Below are positions 37,714 to 50,329 of a DNA stretch of 64,000 nucleotides, piece by piece (position 1 is the first letter of the stretch; the number at the start of each line of letters is the position of its first letter). Source of the DNA: Platerodrilus igneus (lineage: Eukaryota; Arthropoda; Insecta; Coleoptera; Lycidae); the NCBI GenBank assembly GCA_036346225.1, contig JARFIW010001480.1:12493001-12557000 (forward strand), read 5' to 3'. The position numbers and the translations under genes are program-made. The notes beneath the pieces are model-generated. The model was given only the letters and a program-made list of their open reading frames with translations, did not search any database and was not told where the DNA came from.

Positions 37714-37714
<1 letters not shown>
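32351..37714. other. Long non-coding interval
   Basis: No gene or complete element is recognised. Small open frames at 32660-32890, 33239-33616 and 33625-34025 have no conserved blocks. Two GC-richer patches (about 33620-34030 and 36810-37010) may be old elements or regulatory DNA. A block at 36727-36755 (GACAATAACTACATCCGACT) resembles one near 7165. Confidence 0.35.

Positions 37715-37755
<41 letters not shown>
37715..37755. repeat. (TA)n microsatellite
   Basis: TA run of about 41 bp. Confidence 0.97.
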
Positions 37756-37758
<3 letters not shown>

Positions 37759-39090
37759 AACCCATTAAATTCCTCAAAAAGAAAATAACATGTCTACTCT
37801 ACCATACAGGCGGCAGAGCCTCGATAGATTACGAGGGGTTCCTGTTTGACGGTCAAGTCCAGGGTAAAAAGGATGTTGAATGGCTTTGAGAAAAAAGAGG
37901 TCCCTCTAAAGAGATCTTCCAGCAGGCTAAGCTTCTTAATCTTAGGGCAGAGCTATGAGCTAGGGTCGTAAAATGGTATACGATAAACTAAAAGAAATTT
38001 TATTGGACGCCACCGTATCTTAATAAGTGTTTGATAAGAAACTATCCGAAGATCAAATACGGAAATCTTCGAAAAAAAAAAATTTAAGACGAGCCACATA
38101 AACAAAAATACTTACTTTGATCTCTGCAATCTGGAATGGGAACGCCGATGTCGTGCTATCTGAAAATTTAACCACACCTAAACATGTTCAAACTAGGGCT
38201 TCGTTAGAGCCTAGTTACTTTATCACAAAAAAATTATAAGTAAATCCACAAGTCAAAATTATACTTTAAAAAAAAACTTTTAACTTTAACACCAATGATA
38301 CCTTTCTTTGATACTAAAATTTAATATTTGTAAACTGTTTGCTTCTGTAGGACAATTACTGTTGACTTCAAAGAAAGAAAATTTTGAGACAACTTAATAT
38401 TTTTTCTATTGATTTTTTTATAAAAATATGTATAAATACATCGTTTATACAAACTTATCTATAGGGAGACTTTAGAAACAGTTCTGTTATTACTATTTAA
38501 TATTAGTCTCTAAGCATTCTTAGAATATTTTTTCTTTATTGCATCAATTACTTCAAATCTCTTTAAGAAATATATGACTTTCATTTTATGTTACAGTGAC
38601 TTCATGCTATTTGAATAGGATCCTGTTCAGTGTACAAGAAACAAGGTACATATTCAACAAAAAAAAATTCGCTGGTTATGGCTCTATATTTTAATAGCTA
38701 TCTTTAATAAAATCAAAGGTCAAAGAAAAATACTTACTGTCGATATTGAACTATGCTTCAGGTGTATTATCACAATGTGTTATACACAATAAGTCGGCAA
38801 ACAATTCTTATCATATCACATGTTTAGTAAAGCGAATCTTTTAATACAATTTTGTAATTTCAAACATAATCTTACACAAATACTTTGAAAATATTAAGGT
38901 CAAATATGCCTTATCCAAATACTAAATTTTCAAACTAAATTTTACGTGAAACAAATTAATTGATCTATGAACTTTAGCAAAATTTCGAGAATTAATTTTA
39001 AACAAACTTACGTATAGCTTCTTCAAAAAATTTTTAATCATTTTAAATGAAAGTTGCTTGGAAAGAATATTAGTATAAAAATGGAAGATG
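37756..39090. other. Unassigned interval after the TA repeat
   Basis: GC-richer sequence at 37756-38000 (TGTAACCCATTAAATTCC, GGCGGCAGAGCCTCG) is followed by AT-rich DNA. It could be a degraded retroelement end, but no coding sequence or matching second end is seen. Confidence 0.3.
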
Positions 39091-39096
39091 ACTCAC

Positions 39097-39211
39097 CGCT
39101 GGCTATCTGTTTGACGGCCGGTTTTCCTTCTTTTAAATTTTTTTTAAACATCTGCGTCCTTACTATTATAGTTGAGCGTGGCTGACGCAGGGGTCCGGAT
39201 TTGACCTTCAT
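39097..39211 (-). CDS. Possible first coding exon of a host gene
   Basis: On the minus strand an ATG (39211-39209) starts MKVKSGPLRQPRSTIIVRTQ, and the frame continues MFKKNLKEGKPAVKQIAS to a strong donor: the exon would end at 39097 in AGCG, followed by GTGAGT. It gives 38 codons plus one base. The composition is basic and hydrophilic, unlike the AT-driven chance frames around it. I do not recognise the protein. It may belong to a gene whose other exons lie at lower coordinates or outside the window, or be chance. Confidence 0.25.
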
Positions 39212-39903
39212 ACAACCAATCACATGTGGTGGTTTCCACTTTCCTGCCTAGCAACAATTGAAGCTGCTTCTCAGTCTCGTGCTTGCGTTATGGTTAACGA
39301 TTGTTTTTTAATAATACTTCATTTCCATTGCTTCATTACGTGTAACTTGAATTTAATATTTTTAAAACTCGGAATTAAATTATCTTCATATACAATAATT
39401 GGTAGTTTAATCCTTAAAACTCTAAACTAAAAAAAAGAAGAGCTTGCGCTGAAATCAAACGAGAGAATAGAATTTTGGGATAAGCTTGCGAAATATTTTC
39501 TTACCGTAAAAATATATCTACAACCATTTTTAGGTCGATGCTGCCATCAAAACTAAACTTATGGTACATGTTGACTCCACTTAACTAATTGTTGGGACGG
39601 TATGTTTAATTAAAAACTTGCAGGCCCTGAATAATACTCGTATTCGGATTACATCTGATATCAAAATGGCTTATTCCACGATGCAATCTTAGCTATACAA
39701 GCATGCGCCGGGAAGGGAGATATTGAATCAAGATACAAACAACTAGAAATTCACTTAAAGTTTACTTTTGCTATTCTAATGTAGATGGCGTACTATGTAT
39801 GAATTCATAATAAAAGGTTTCAATAGAATTTTAATATTTATTGACTAGGTGTATTGAATAAAATTGTATATTTGAATAACAGACAATCGTAATTGTTACA
39901 CAA

Positions 39904-39905
<2 letters not shown>
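39212..39905. other. Non-coding interval
   Basis: AT-rich sequence with no supported element; it could hold the upstream region of the exon candidate at 39097-39211. Confidence 0.35.

Positions 39906-39944
<39 letters not shown>
39906..39944. repeat. (TA)n microsatellite
   Basis: TA run of about 39 bp. Confidence 0.97.
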
Positions 39945-39947
<3 letters not shown>

Positions 39948-41129
39948 TAAAATTGTGTTAGAACGCCACTCTTAATTTCAATGTTATTTATTTTAAACAG
40001 TCAAGGTTTTGTTTTGCGATAAACCAGGCGGTCATGTATTAAAACAATATACATTTTTTGGTGTGTGCGTATCACTGTGCTTCTACATAATTCCGTCGGC
40101 GGAGATTTGTTCTGGTTTGGATGCTGCAAACCACTTCCGTAGAAGCCAACAGTATAAACATTAAGGTAAGTGCATGATCATTGTTTGATTTACCGCTAAG
40201 AGTATTTTATCGCAACACTACCCCCAAGTCACAGTCCACTTGCTCTAAGGAAATAATCTGTGGGTTTCACGCTTAAAGGGTTAAATTTGGGGTAAGTTAT
40301 GCAATTTTAAACACCCTGTATAAAGAAACAAACTAATTTAATTACGCACAAAATTTATTTTATTTATTTAATTTAAACGAACAAATATTGACATATTTGT
40401 ATAATTAATGATTGAAAAGTAATAAATTCATAAAAAAAAAACCAGTTTTAAAAACAAATAGAAACGCTTAATTAATTTATTTTATTTTAATTCAACGTGT
40501 TATAGCATTAAGAAACACACCAGGGTATAGAAAATCAATAATCCGAAGGCAAAAGGGTTCGTGGTAGCAGACAAGGACGTCAATTGTATCGAATACCGTG
40601 AAATATAAGCTCCTAGAATTGTTGTTTAAACGGTCGATAATTAGGAACACCTGCATGTTTGAAAAGGTTACCTTCGTCGAATTTATATGCATAATAACGC
40701 GGGCTTCAAAGAAAATAATTCCAAACGTCAGTTGCTTCGAATAAACAAGCTAACAAAGTTTCTTAAAGAGCGGAAGGGATGCACGATCAATAATATGCTA
40801 CAGATGAAGACGGATATAAAAGCATTAGTTTCAAAACGCACGTTCGTATCCACGTGGACGCGGTCAGCAATATCGATTTTATATAACTCAAATGGGGTTG
40901 GAACGCGACATCTAATATGCATAAGACAGAGATAAAAATATTACAGGCGCAGTTTTATGACGACACAGGACTGTATCATTGGTTGAAATAGATAGTTTTA
41001 CAACAAACGAATACGCGACAGGTGAAAGCGATTTTTTGGATTAAATTATGTATCTGAAGTAAATTTCTGGGAGCTTTAAGTCAGTTAGATTAAAATTTGC
41101 AGGAGTATTATTTTAAATTAAGTATTTCG
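39945..41129. other. Non-coding interval, nothing recognised
   Basis: No gene is supported. The overlapping open frames on both strands at 40687-40935 and 40728-40922 are mirror images of one region without conserved blocks. Confidence 0.35.
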
Positions 41130-42240
41130 CGTGAAGAGTGGCCTAAGTGATGGCATTTTAACAGTATAAATACTCGGAGAGAATGGGGCTCGTTCTCTTT
41201 TGATTCTTTTATTCTCTTTGTATTTTCATTGCTTTAGACTACGTATACTAATCAACCGAGGTTATAGTAGAGGTTTGTGAATATTGAAAATTTGTATAAT
41301 TCAGTAAAAATAGTATTACCACTTATAACGTGGTAAACTGAGGCTTTGTAGTTATTAACGTGTGTAGTGTCGAGTGAATTAAATTAATCGATGTCCAACT
41401 AATACCATAACAAGCTAATAAAGCAATAAACAAAAGTATAATATACGTGAATTTGAACGCTGGGATGGAATGGTAAACGGGTAGCAAGAAACTCGGCGTA
41501 TACTGACGTTAGCATCTACAAATATCTGGTGGATCAGAGCGCATAGTCACGAAGCTAAGGGGTTCTGGAGGATAGAGCATCATCGAAAGAGATGGAGACT
41601 TGGAGCATTTTCCAGGTAACTCATTTGAATTTGCTGTTATTTGATAAACTGTTGAAATTATTTGTGATGTGTAAGTGAACTTTGGGGGTTATTTATGGTT
41701 ATCTAACGTATTGGAAAAGATACGTGTACTTGACAATTATTAGGGTATTTTAAATATTGAAAAAAAAAGTGTATGTAAAGCTTACTAAATTTCATTACGA
41801 ATTTAAAATAGATTGTTAAGGGTACATGGGTTTATTAATTTTGTGGTAATTTTATGCAAGGTAAAAGGCATACATTAATAAACTGGGTTATTATGAGCTC
41901 ACCATACTCCAGTGTGCAATAAATATAGGGTATTATTTGGGGCCCATTTACTCCTGCTGTATTAAATGTGTTTGAAATTAAAAATTTAAAACAAGGACTT
42001 TACAAAAATAGCACTTATTGAGTGGTAATTAGTGTACCAAACTGTATCTATCGGTGAATAATTGTTTGTAAATAGCGGTAAATAAAGATTGTATAATTGT
42101 TGTATTATTTTGTGCTTTTATTGAATGATGTGTGAGTGGAAAGGGAGAATGATTGTAAATTTAGGTATCCGAGAAGAGGCACAGTTGAGCTAGCCAGGGA
42201 AGCTGCGGAAGATTGTTGCAGCAGAATAACCGGGTAAGAA
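41130..42240 (+). other. Possible non-coding transcription unit or retroelement leader
   Basis: A TATA-like AGTATAAATACTCGG at about 41162-41176 is followed by less AT-rich sequence. Donor-like CCAG|GTAACTC lies near 41610. Near 42195-42232 a short exon-like stretch runs from an AGCCAG acceptor-like site to CCGG|GTAAGAAT. No long open frame is present. It could be a host non-coding RNA, a 5' UTR, or LTR plus leader of an unrecognised retroelement. Confidence 0.25.
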
Positions 42241-42599
42241 TATTTTTATAAAATTTTTTATTGTTTTTTTGAAAATCAATGTTGACACGGTGATTAAAAG
42301 AATACGGAAAAATTTGAAATAAAAATAATCACCCCAGTGGTGGAATCTTATTTGGAAAAAGCATTTCTGTTCAATTTTATTTAATTTGACCGAAAATTTA
42401 ATAAGCATTTTAAGGTTTTCTAGAACTGTAAAGTATAATGGGGAAAGTTTAGGGAACCAAAGCAAACGTTATGCGAAATAAACGTCTTTCTAGGAATAAT
42501 ATAAAAACGGATGGCTGTAACTAGCCGATTTGACGCCACTCAATTACGACAAAAATGAAATAGCCTCTCAGAGTAAGTGATAGTGTAATGTAGTTTTTT

Positions 42600-42815
42600 G
42601 AATTTCAGCCATTTTATTTATTATTTTTATTCCCTATTATTTTTATTTCAAATTTTTCCGTATTCCTTTATAAGTTTTCCATAGGAAACCACTGCAGTTA
42701 GCCTACACACCCTTATATTGTTAGAGGGTCGCGGACCCTCCGAAGCAAACCAAAATTTATTAAAATAATGCTCGTTTTACCCGTAACACCTTTTTCCTCT
42801 ATGTGTCGGCGTTAG
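42600..42815 (-). repeat. LTR-like repeat shared with 15285-15480
   Basis: The T-rich block, CCACTGCAGTTAGCCTACAC, TTATATTGTTAGAGGGTCGC and GTTTTACCCGTAACA line up in order with the segment beside the BEL remnant at 15285-15480. It is an isolated copy, read as a BEL-type LTR fragment. Confidence 0.55.
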
Positions 42816-43249
42816 GTTGCCTACTGTTCGTATAGCGATAGTTCTAGGACTATGGCTTTTTGGATCATTGATTTCAGCGTAATTGTTGACATTAGTAGAA
42901 GCTCGAAGATGAATGTCAAACACAATGTCACGTAGGCAGTGTTTATGTCAGGCACATCAAGGCTAAAAGCACATCGGGTATCTTCTTTGAAACGATCTGA
43001 TGTAGGTTGCTGCATTTTCTGGTACTACAATTTTTTGTTGGAATCGTCTTCTGCAGTTTTGAGAGAAGGTCCTACATTATTTGCTTTTAGATAGTCTCTT
43101 GTGTTAGTTTTTCTCTCTGGCATTACTCTATCACTAGTATAACTAAATACGAATACACTGAGTGTCGAAACCCTAATTATTACCTAGCAATTCTTCTATA
43201 AACCATAAATGCGAAAAGGGTAGAGGAACGGAGAATAATCTAGAATACT

Positions 43250-46200
43250 GTTGGTAATTTGGAATACTCACACCTAGACAATATGAGTAACGCCATCTCG
43301 CTTATAATAGAATGTACCACCAAGAGCAACAATTATTCGCTACCTATAAGCGTTTTCAGAAATGTACTATTTGAATTTGATCACACGTGACAAGAACTGT
43401 GAGTGTACTGTAAACAAAACTTATTTATTAAGTATTTAATCTGATTTAATTGCACAAAGTTTCATTTGTAAAAAATATATTCATTGAGTGCTCCCATATT
43501 TTAATGTGTTGTGTATATGTTCCAAATGTTTTTTCGTTAAAGTTGTTTTCTGTTGGTTGAGGTTAGGTACTGCTATGTTGATAATTTGGAATACCAATAG
43601 GTGATGCTAATTTGGAATATTCTGTATTATATGCATATTGGTAACATATGAATTTCTCATTTATTCCAGTCATGTTTGCCAGGAAATCTTGCAAAAAAAA
43701 GGACAAAAATGGAACACGTAGGATATATTAGGCGCTTTGGTTTCAGTGTGGAAGAATTTGGGAAACCTCACGCGTTCATACACTATAAAGTACCAAAAAC
43801 AAATTTGTTTTCGATTGGTGGCTGAAAAACACACCCCAATAGAAAAGTTTGCCTGCACAAAAACGTCAACCAGTGTTTAATGAGTATTTTGGATCGCTTT
43901 TAGTCGATTATGCGCTTAAAATTGAAACGGAATTTTACAGATTGACTCATATGGACATATATAGATAGGCGTGCCAACTAACAGCAAGAAACAACATTGT
44001 ACATTCTTTTGGTGAAGGAACTGCTGGCCGATATTGTCTGAATGGTTTTCTGTTTCGAAACAAAGATAAGTTGTCTATGCGGAATCAAACAGGCACTTCA
44101 ATTCCGAGGGCATCTGGTTTTACAAAAGAACGTATGAATGAATTCTATGATCTCCTTGGAAAAGTTTACAACGAAAAAAAGTTTAAAGCTGGCCGTATTT
44201 TCAATGTAGATAGGACGGGCTTAACTATAGTGCTGAGTAAGTTTCCAACGATTGTTACTCGGTGGTGCAGAAAACAAATTAGTGCTATCACACCCGCTGA
44301 GAGAGTCTCTCCAGTCATTGTTGTTGCACGTATGAGCCCGACAGGAATCTTAGTGCCATCAATAATCATCGTTCCAAGAAAAATATGACCGAAACTCTAT
44401 GAGAGCACCCCTCTAAGATTGATCAGCAGAGCACATCCTTCTGGGTGGATAAAAACATATTTGTTTACAGAATAATTCGAACATTTCATTGAATGTATAA
44501 AACCATCAGAAAAGTCACCAGATCTGTTAATTTTTGACGGCCATTACAGCCACACCAAAAACATAGATCTCATTGATATAGCTAGGGATAGTCGTGTTAT
44601 GTTCTTGTCGTTACCACCATATTATACACATAAAGTTCATCTTATGAGCATGAGTCCGCTAAAAATTTATCACAGTGAAGAAATGAGGGCTTGGACTCGT
44701 GTAAATAATAAACCCTTGACTTTTTATTATATGGTTAAATTATTTGGAAAGTCGTATCACAATTGTCCAATCTGCAAAATAGTAGCCAGAGAAGTTAGCG
44801 TAGGGGAGGATATCTCCGTTCGACAGACATGGATGTCATCAATGAAGCTAATTATCTTACCGCTGGGCGTGAACAGTTAGAAGAATTAGAAGTCAATGCA
44901 TCCCAGTCTCTAAACGATCCTATCAAGTACTTAAAAGTTCCCCCTAAAAGCGATAACCAGATTACTTTGAAGTCAACGTAGTACAAGGACCGTCTTCGAG
45001 TAATTTTCACAAAAATACATCGGCAACTTAAAAAAAAAGGAACGAGATAACGCAGGCTTGTCTTCAGAAAACAGAGCACACGAAGTCAGTTTAAATGTAA
45101 CGCCGTTTGATATTTCACCACTACCACCGTCAAAGAAACGTACTCCTAATCGAAGCCGTAAACCAACGAATTCTACAATGGTATCGAGTTCTCCTTACAA
45201 AAGCGTGCTTTAAGAAACGAAAAAGAAGAAAGATGGAAAGTAAAAACCGATTTTAAAGCTAATTTTTGATAAATCAAAAGGACATTAAAAATGGCAATAA
45301 GAGAAGGGCAAACGAAAACACAAGTTGGCAAAGAAAGATGACTCATATTCGAAATCAAGCCTACGTTACAGTTCTAAATCATCAGAAAGTGGTCTACAGT
45401 GTAATTCGTTCAGTCAAATGATCGCTGGACGGTTTTTTTTTGTGAAGGAAATTTTAGCAATGACGTGAGTTATGAACGAATTGCAAATGTGCCGGATATG
45501 GATCTGGATCATATACATGCGATTCTCCCAAATAGTTTTTTATTTGTTACTTTCACGACAATTTGTACGCCATTATTTTCAGGCATTGCTAATAAATAAT
45601 TAACATTACTGTTTAATGCGCGGGGTGTCTTATAATTTTATATATCGAATTACCTCCGCGTTATTCTATTGTTCCTACTTTTCAGCGAAGTGGTCTGTAG
45701 GGCGATTTATTGGACGCGTTACGTTTGCAGTATCACTGTTTTTTTATTGGTCTATCAATAAATTCACATTCGGTGACACTATTGACTTAACTCACTTTAC
45801 CGAATACAACCATTTGTCTTCGATGTTCATGAGCAAGTGTCTATCACTACCCCTTTTTTCAACTTAATTTCACAGGCACGAAGAAGGTTTTATGACAGGA
45901 TATAACGGGGCAAGGAATGACAGCTTTACTATTTGGTTTAGAACTACGATTTTACAACGACTTAAAATTAACCACGAAAAGTACGACAAAAAGACCAAAC
46001 AATTATATACTAAAAGAGGTTTAAAGTTTGATGACATAACGTGCTGATATTTTGGAATATTCCAAATTAATTAAATTCTAAATTATCTGCAAGTTACCTT
46101 AATCGGGGTTTAAACCAGGTATTCCCTAAAGGTTGAAAAAACCAATTTAGTTTGTTTTAACTTTTTAATAATTTAGTATATGACAACATACATATTTTGC

Positions 46201-46290
46201 TAAAACTTGGCGTAAGTTTCAATTCCTCATTGCCGTTATTTATTTCTTTTATGTATTTTTTTACAACTTGTATTCCAAATTAGCCTTTGT
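43250..46290 (+). mobile_element. pogo/Tigger-like DNA transposon remnant
   Basis: The transposase remnant at 43670-45250 is bracketed by copies of a TAATTTGGAATA motif: 43252 and 43577 in one orientation, and TATTCCAAATTA near 46058 and 46270 in the other. This suggests inverted ends, but exact ends are not set. The right side touches the 5' LTR of the errantivirus-like element at 46314. Confidence 0.55.
43672..45250 (+). pseudogene. pogo/Tigger (CENP-B/jerky-like) transposase, broken
   Basis: Pieces in several frames show a DDE transposase of the pogo/Tigger type. At 44071-44388 the frame reads SGFTKERMNEFYDLLG then FNVDRTGLTIV (first Asp, usually DETG). Near 44520 the frame has SPDLLIFDGHYSHT (second Asp), and 44599-44880 gives FLSLPPYYTHKVHLMSMSPL then EEMRAWTRVNN. 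In relatives, THKLQPLD supplies the third acidic residue; here that position reads THKVHLMS, so it is lost. A Lys/Arg-rich tail with SSPYK-like remains follows near 45190. Stops and shifts make it non-functional. Confidence 0.82.
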
Positions 46291-46313
46291 TCTTCTACTG
46301 CCGTCACGTGAGG

Positions 46314-46864
46314 TATGTATCCCAGAACCTATATATGTACAAATATATAGGAATTATTAGAAAATTATAAAAAAAAATTTTACTGCAACATTGTATTTCA
46401 AGGATAAAATAAGAAAGGTTATTAAAAGTTCACAAGCAAGTTGTGAGAACGAATGTAATACATTATATTCCAGACGTAAGTGATACTGCAGGTGCAGGTC
46501 ACAGACGGTTAAGAAATCGCGACTACTTAGAAAGTAAGATTGTTACATTGTATAATGAAAAGAATTAAGAAATAAGCAAACATGAGCTCTGCAAGTTCTC
46601 ACAGACACGTGAGAGGCAGGGACAACATAAATACCCAGAGAGCCCCAAAACCATCAGTCAGTCTTGTGTATTTCAGCCTTAACATTGCCGTTTGCTTAGG
46701 CTACTCTCCCTCAATATAAATTTAATTATTATTTTATTTCAACTTAGTTTAAGTTATACAAGTTTGTCAAAATTCCATAATAATTTCTGTTTAATAAATA
46801 AAATTTGTTACAAGAAATTTTTGAAGAAGTTTTGAAAAAGACCGCTCTCAAGGCCCGAAACGTA
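46314..46864 (+). repeat. 5' LTR of the errantivirus-like element
   Basis: It begins TATGTATCCC and ends CGAAACGTA. Promoter features can be read inside: a TATA-like CATAAATACC at 46626-46635, about 28 bp before TCAGTCAGTC (46654-46663), which matches the arthropod initiator TCAGT. A polyadenylation signal AATAAATAAA lies at 46794-46803. The 3' copy has these elements too. Confidence 0.9.
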
Positions 46865-46866
46865 CC

Positions 46867-46884
46867 TGGCGCAGCCAATCGAAT
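46867..46884 (+). promoter_or_regulatory. Primer binding site, tRNA-Ser-like
   Basis: TGGCGCAGCCAATCGAAT follows the 5' LTR by two bases. The TGGCGCAG start matches the tRNA-Ser type primer sites used by several gypsy-group elements; the rest differs from the tRNA, so the site has decayed or the primer is a variant. Confidence 0.7.
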
Positions 46885-46967
46885 CCAGAAAGGCACTACC
46901 AATTTAAAAATCGGAGAAATGGTGACGAAGAATTTCAATTCCCAATCTGGAAGAACTCAAACAAAGT

Positions 46968-47065
46968 TGGACGAGGTACAAGAATCGACCGAATCCAACC
47001 AAACAAAGTTGGACGAGGCAGAAGAATCGACCGAACCCAACCAAACAAATTTGAACGAGATACAA
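46968..47065 (+). repeat. 42-bp minisatellite in the leader
   Basis: At least two full 42-bp units (AAACAAAGTTGGACGAGG start, then GAATCGACCGAA and CCAACC) are followed by degenerate units to about 47140. The open frame through it at 46805-47068 reads as 14-residue repeats such as TKLDEVQESTESNQ. It lies between the primer site and gag. Confidence 0.85.
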
Positions 47066-47144
47066 TGATTGCCCGAGCCCAAAGAGACAAAACGTGGACA
47101 AGGTACAAAAATCGACCAAACCCACAGCCAGAAAACAAAAAAGA

Positions 47145-48430
47145 ACGACCATGAAAATTATGTACGTTTATTTACCTAAACCAATTTAATCTTTACAAAT
47201 TCATTGATATTAGCTAGTAAGAGAAAATTTTAGTTTTCATATGTACAGATTTTTTTATTTATTGCAATTTATACCATTTTACGAAAATAACTTATCTATT
47301 AAGAAAAACTATTTGATTGTGAGAACTTATTTTTAAAACAAGGAAACCGAAACGGCGCTTTTACATACGGAATTATTAATACAAAACAAACCGAATTCAA
47401 TTCAGCAAGTCTGAAACAATAAAAATAGAACGCAACTAATTTTTACCATTTTATCACCAAAAACTTAACGTATAAAACGCAATTCTTATAAACAGATAAT
47501 AATCTAAACGATTATTCAAACTTAACTTTTAGCGAATTCTATAAATTAACCACTTTAGTGTCTAATTGTAGAAAGATCTTTGTAATTGTATTAACCCATC
47601 AGAAGTTGAAACAAAGCGTGCAAATTTAAAACGCAATTCTCATACCGGAAACCATCACTGAATAAAACCATTCACTCATCGCAACTTTATAAAAAGCAAT
47701 AATTAAATAACTACATTACTGAAAAGATTTATTCAAACGTGACATATTTTAGAATTAAATACTTCAGCACGATTAACTAAGTAATTAATTGTAAAAGACG
47801 CAGTTCATTTATCACCGAGACTAAAAATAAAACCTTTCAGGAGACTTAAAACTTATAATTTAGACAATTTTGTTGCATAAATTATAAAGGAAATATTGAT
47901 GCAACTACTGTAACAAAACGGTAGGCTGAAAACTTGCAACTCTGTAATTAAATATTCAAGGTAACGAGACAGTACAGTTGAAAGGAAGCATTTTATGCAC
48001 TTATTAATACAACGTCTACGGAGACAAAATAATTAAAGCTGACACTTAACTTAAATAATCAGCAGGACTGAAATAAAAACGTAAATGGACATAACTGGCG
48101 CAAGAAAACGTACAAATTGTAGCGCAATTATTACAATAGAATACTATCCACATAAAAAACCTTTTAGAAAACTAACATCCGCGACAACCATAACATCCGC
48201 AAAGTATAAAAATACAAATCCAAGGCTACAGCAATTAACCAGACAATACCAAACACAAATTCTTCAATTTAATTATAACACCGTATAACTACGTATAAAA
48301 TATAAGTAAAGCGATTCCTTAAATAACCCAACACAAACCAAACCGCGAAATAAATCTCAATTTATACAAATACTTAAAATTAATTAAAACCGAAAATAAC
48401 TATTAATTATTAGAACAACCCCTTACGATC
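47145..48430. other. Leader of the errantivirus-like element
   Basis: About 1.3 kb of A-rich, non-coding sequence before gag. Several segments repeat in loose form (for example AACGCAATTCT near 47480 and 47635). No protein block is recognised. Confidence 0.5.
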
Positions 48431-49560
48431 ATGAGTTCAGATATGAAAATTTACCTCAAAAGCATCCCTCAATTTAACGGAGACCAAGCTCTCTAAGTCA
48501 ACTTCATTACCGCGTGTGAAATATTTTTGAAAACCTTTTACTAGTTAAAAGATAACAAAACAAATGTTCTACTTTTACGCCTAATAATAAGTAAACTGAC
48601 CGGAGGGGCACTAACGCTAATAGCCAACCGAGACGATTTAGAATAGTGGGAAGACTTTAAACGCATATTGATAGCATATTTTGGAGATCAAAGAAACATC
48701 AAAAGTCTTATCTGCGATCTAATAAACCTAAGAATAGAAAGTAACCAATCCCCGTGTCAATTCGGAATGAAATGTTAGGACGTAAGAAGTTTAATTTTAA
48801 CAAAACTAAAAATTAAAAAACCCGATCAAAATATCCGTCTACTAAAGACATAAATGTATGACGAATTGGCACTGGACACCTACATAAACGCATTACCAAA
48901 ACGATTATCAATAAAATAAGATTCCAACTTCCCCAAAATTTAGAAGAAGCAATGAATATGATCATAGAAGAAGAATACGTCATGTATTATCGAAACAGAC
49001 TATAAAACCCTAACGCGAATAAAAGCTATTCACCAATAATGATCATACAAGCCGCAAGACAAACGACCACCCAACCAAAATTCACTCCATTTAACGCACA
49101 AACAAATCAACCGCGAATCAACAACCTGAATTTTAATAACACAAATTTCAATAATCAGTTTAGACAATTCCCGAAATTAACATTTAACCTCAAATTTTAC
49201 AAAACCAGCATTTCCACCGAGATTTAACCAGAACATAAACCAACAAAGGCAAACATTCGGCGCAAACTCCATTAGAAATACACCGATGATAAATAACAAT
49301 AATAACCTCAACAGTTATTATAAACCAACTCCTGCGTACACCTCATCTGGTAACACCAGACAAAATACAAAAATATCGCAAATCCGACCAAATCATAACC
49401 AAAAACGAAACTTTACCTCGTAAGAATAATTTCACCAAAAGTAAAAGAATCTAACGATAAATCAAACCACTTAGCAAATTATGAAAGCGACGAACCATGC
49501 GAAAATTACAAAGAGGACGACGAAGAAAATACGTCTCAAATTTTAAGATAGACCGATTTA
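48431..49560 (+). pseudogene. gag of the errantivirus-like element
   Basis: From ATG at 48431 the frame reads MKIYLKSIPQFNGDQ, and later LTGGALTLIANRDDLE and ILIAYFGDQRN, similar to gypsy-group capsid proteins (IPxFxG, LFGDQR). Gag forms the particle that packages the RNA. Many in-frame stops occur, most where Gln or Trp would be expected. The later part (49039-49230) is rich in Asn, Gln and Thr. No CCHC zinc knuckle is evident, as in many errantiviruses. Confidence 0.75.
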
Positions 49561-49599
49561 TAAACGACCAAACATAATTAATTTAAATACTATCAATCA

Positions 49600-50105
49600 A
49601 CAAATATTGCCATACATAGAAATACCCACGCAGAACTTAAATTATTAATCGATACCGGATCTTCAAAAACACTAGTTAGCCCCGAAACGTATAAAAATAC
49701 TATTTAGATTTTGTAGAAAGAGAACCTTTTAAAATTAAAACAGCCCATCAAACGACCCTACATCAATTCATAGCTAATATACCCCTGCCAAGAACCTTCA
49801 ACGTAAAAATGAAACATAAATTCGGCATTTTCGAATTCAACGATAAATACTACGGACTAATAGGAATGAATCTTCTAATAAAATTAGGAACCAATATTGA
49901 TATAAAAAACCGTTTATTAAGAACAAAACACGGACTAATCCCCATTAAATTCCAAAATACCCAAACCGAGCAAAATTACACCACAGAACCCCGTATCGAA
50001 AAACAAATAAAAATCCCAGTAAACTCAAAAAACGAAGTAGGAATCATAAACCACATAACATTTCAACAAAAAGTAGAAACCTACAGCCCTAGTACAAATA
50101 AATGA
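49600..50105 (+). pseudogene. Protease region of pol
   Basis: Near 49640-49680 the frame reads LKLLIDTGSSKTLVSP, a retropepsin Asp-Thr-Gly active site. A stop follows near 49706, and the frame resumes at 49809-50105 with FGIFEFNDKYYGLIGMNLL, typical of the flap-to-C-terminal part of errantivirus proteases. This enzyme would cleave Gag and Pol. Confidence 0.8.
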
Positions 50106-50329
50106 TAATTATGCCACTACAACAATTCTAAACTCAAATAACAACCATATTAACGTAGAAAATTGAACTTTAACAAAATGGAAATAGACGAAATTTAGAA
50201 AACGATTACAACCCCGTAGAGCACGACAAGATTTTAAGACAAAATTTAAATAACATTCACTTTAATACCGACATTAACAAGGAAGAGGTGAGAGCAATTA
50301 AAAACTCATGTGTTGAATACCGCGATATA

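Noticed and set aside
37813..37842. Rho-independent terminator-like hairpin (CCTCG...CGAGG)
   Set aside because: Five-base arms without a following T run, in eukaryotic DNA; chance is likely.
42821..43015. Small minus-strand protein of 64 residues
   Set aside because: No conserved block, and it sits beside an LTR-like fragment. It could be decayed retroelement sequence but this cannot be supported.
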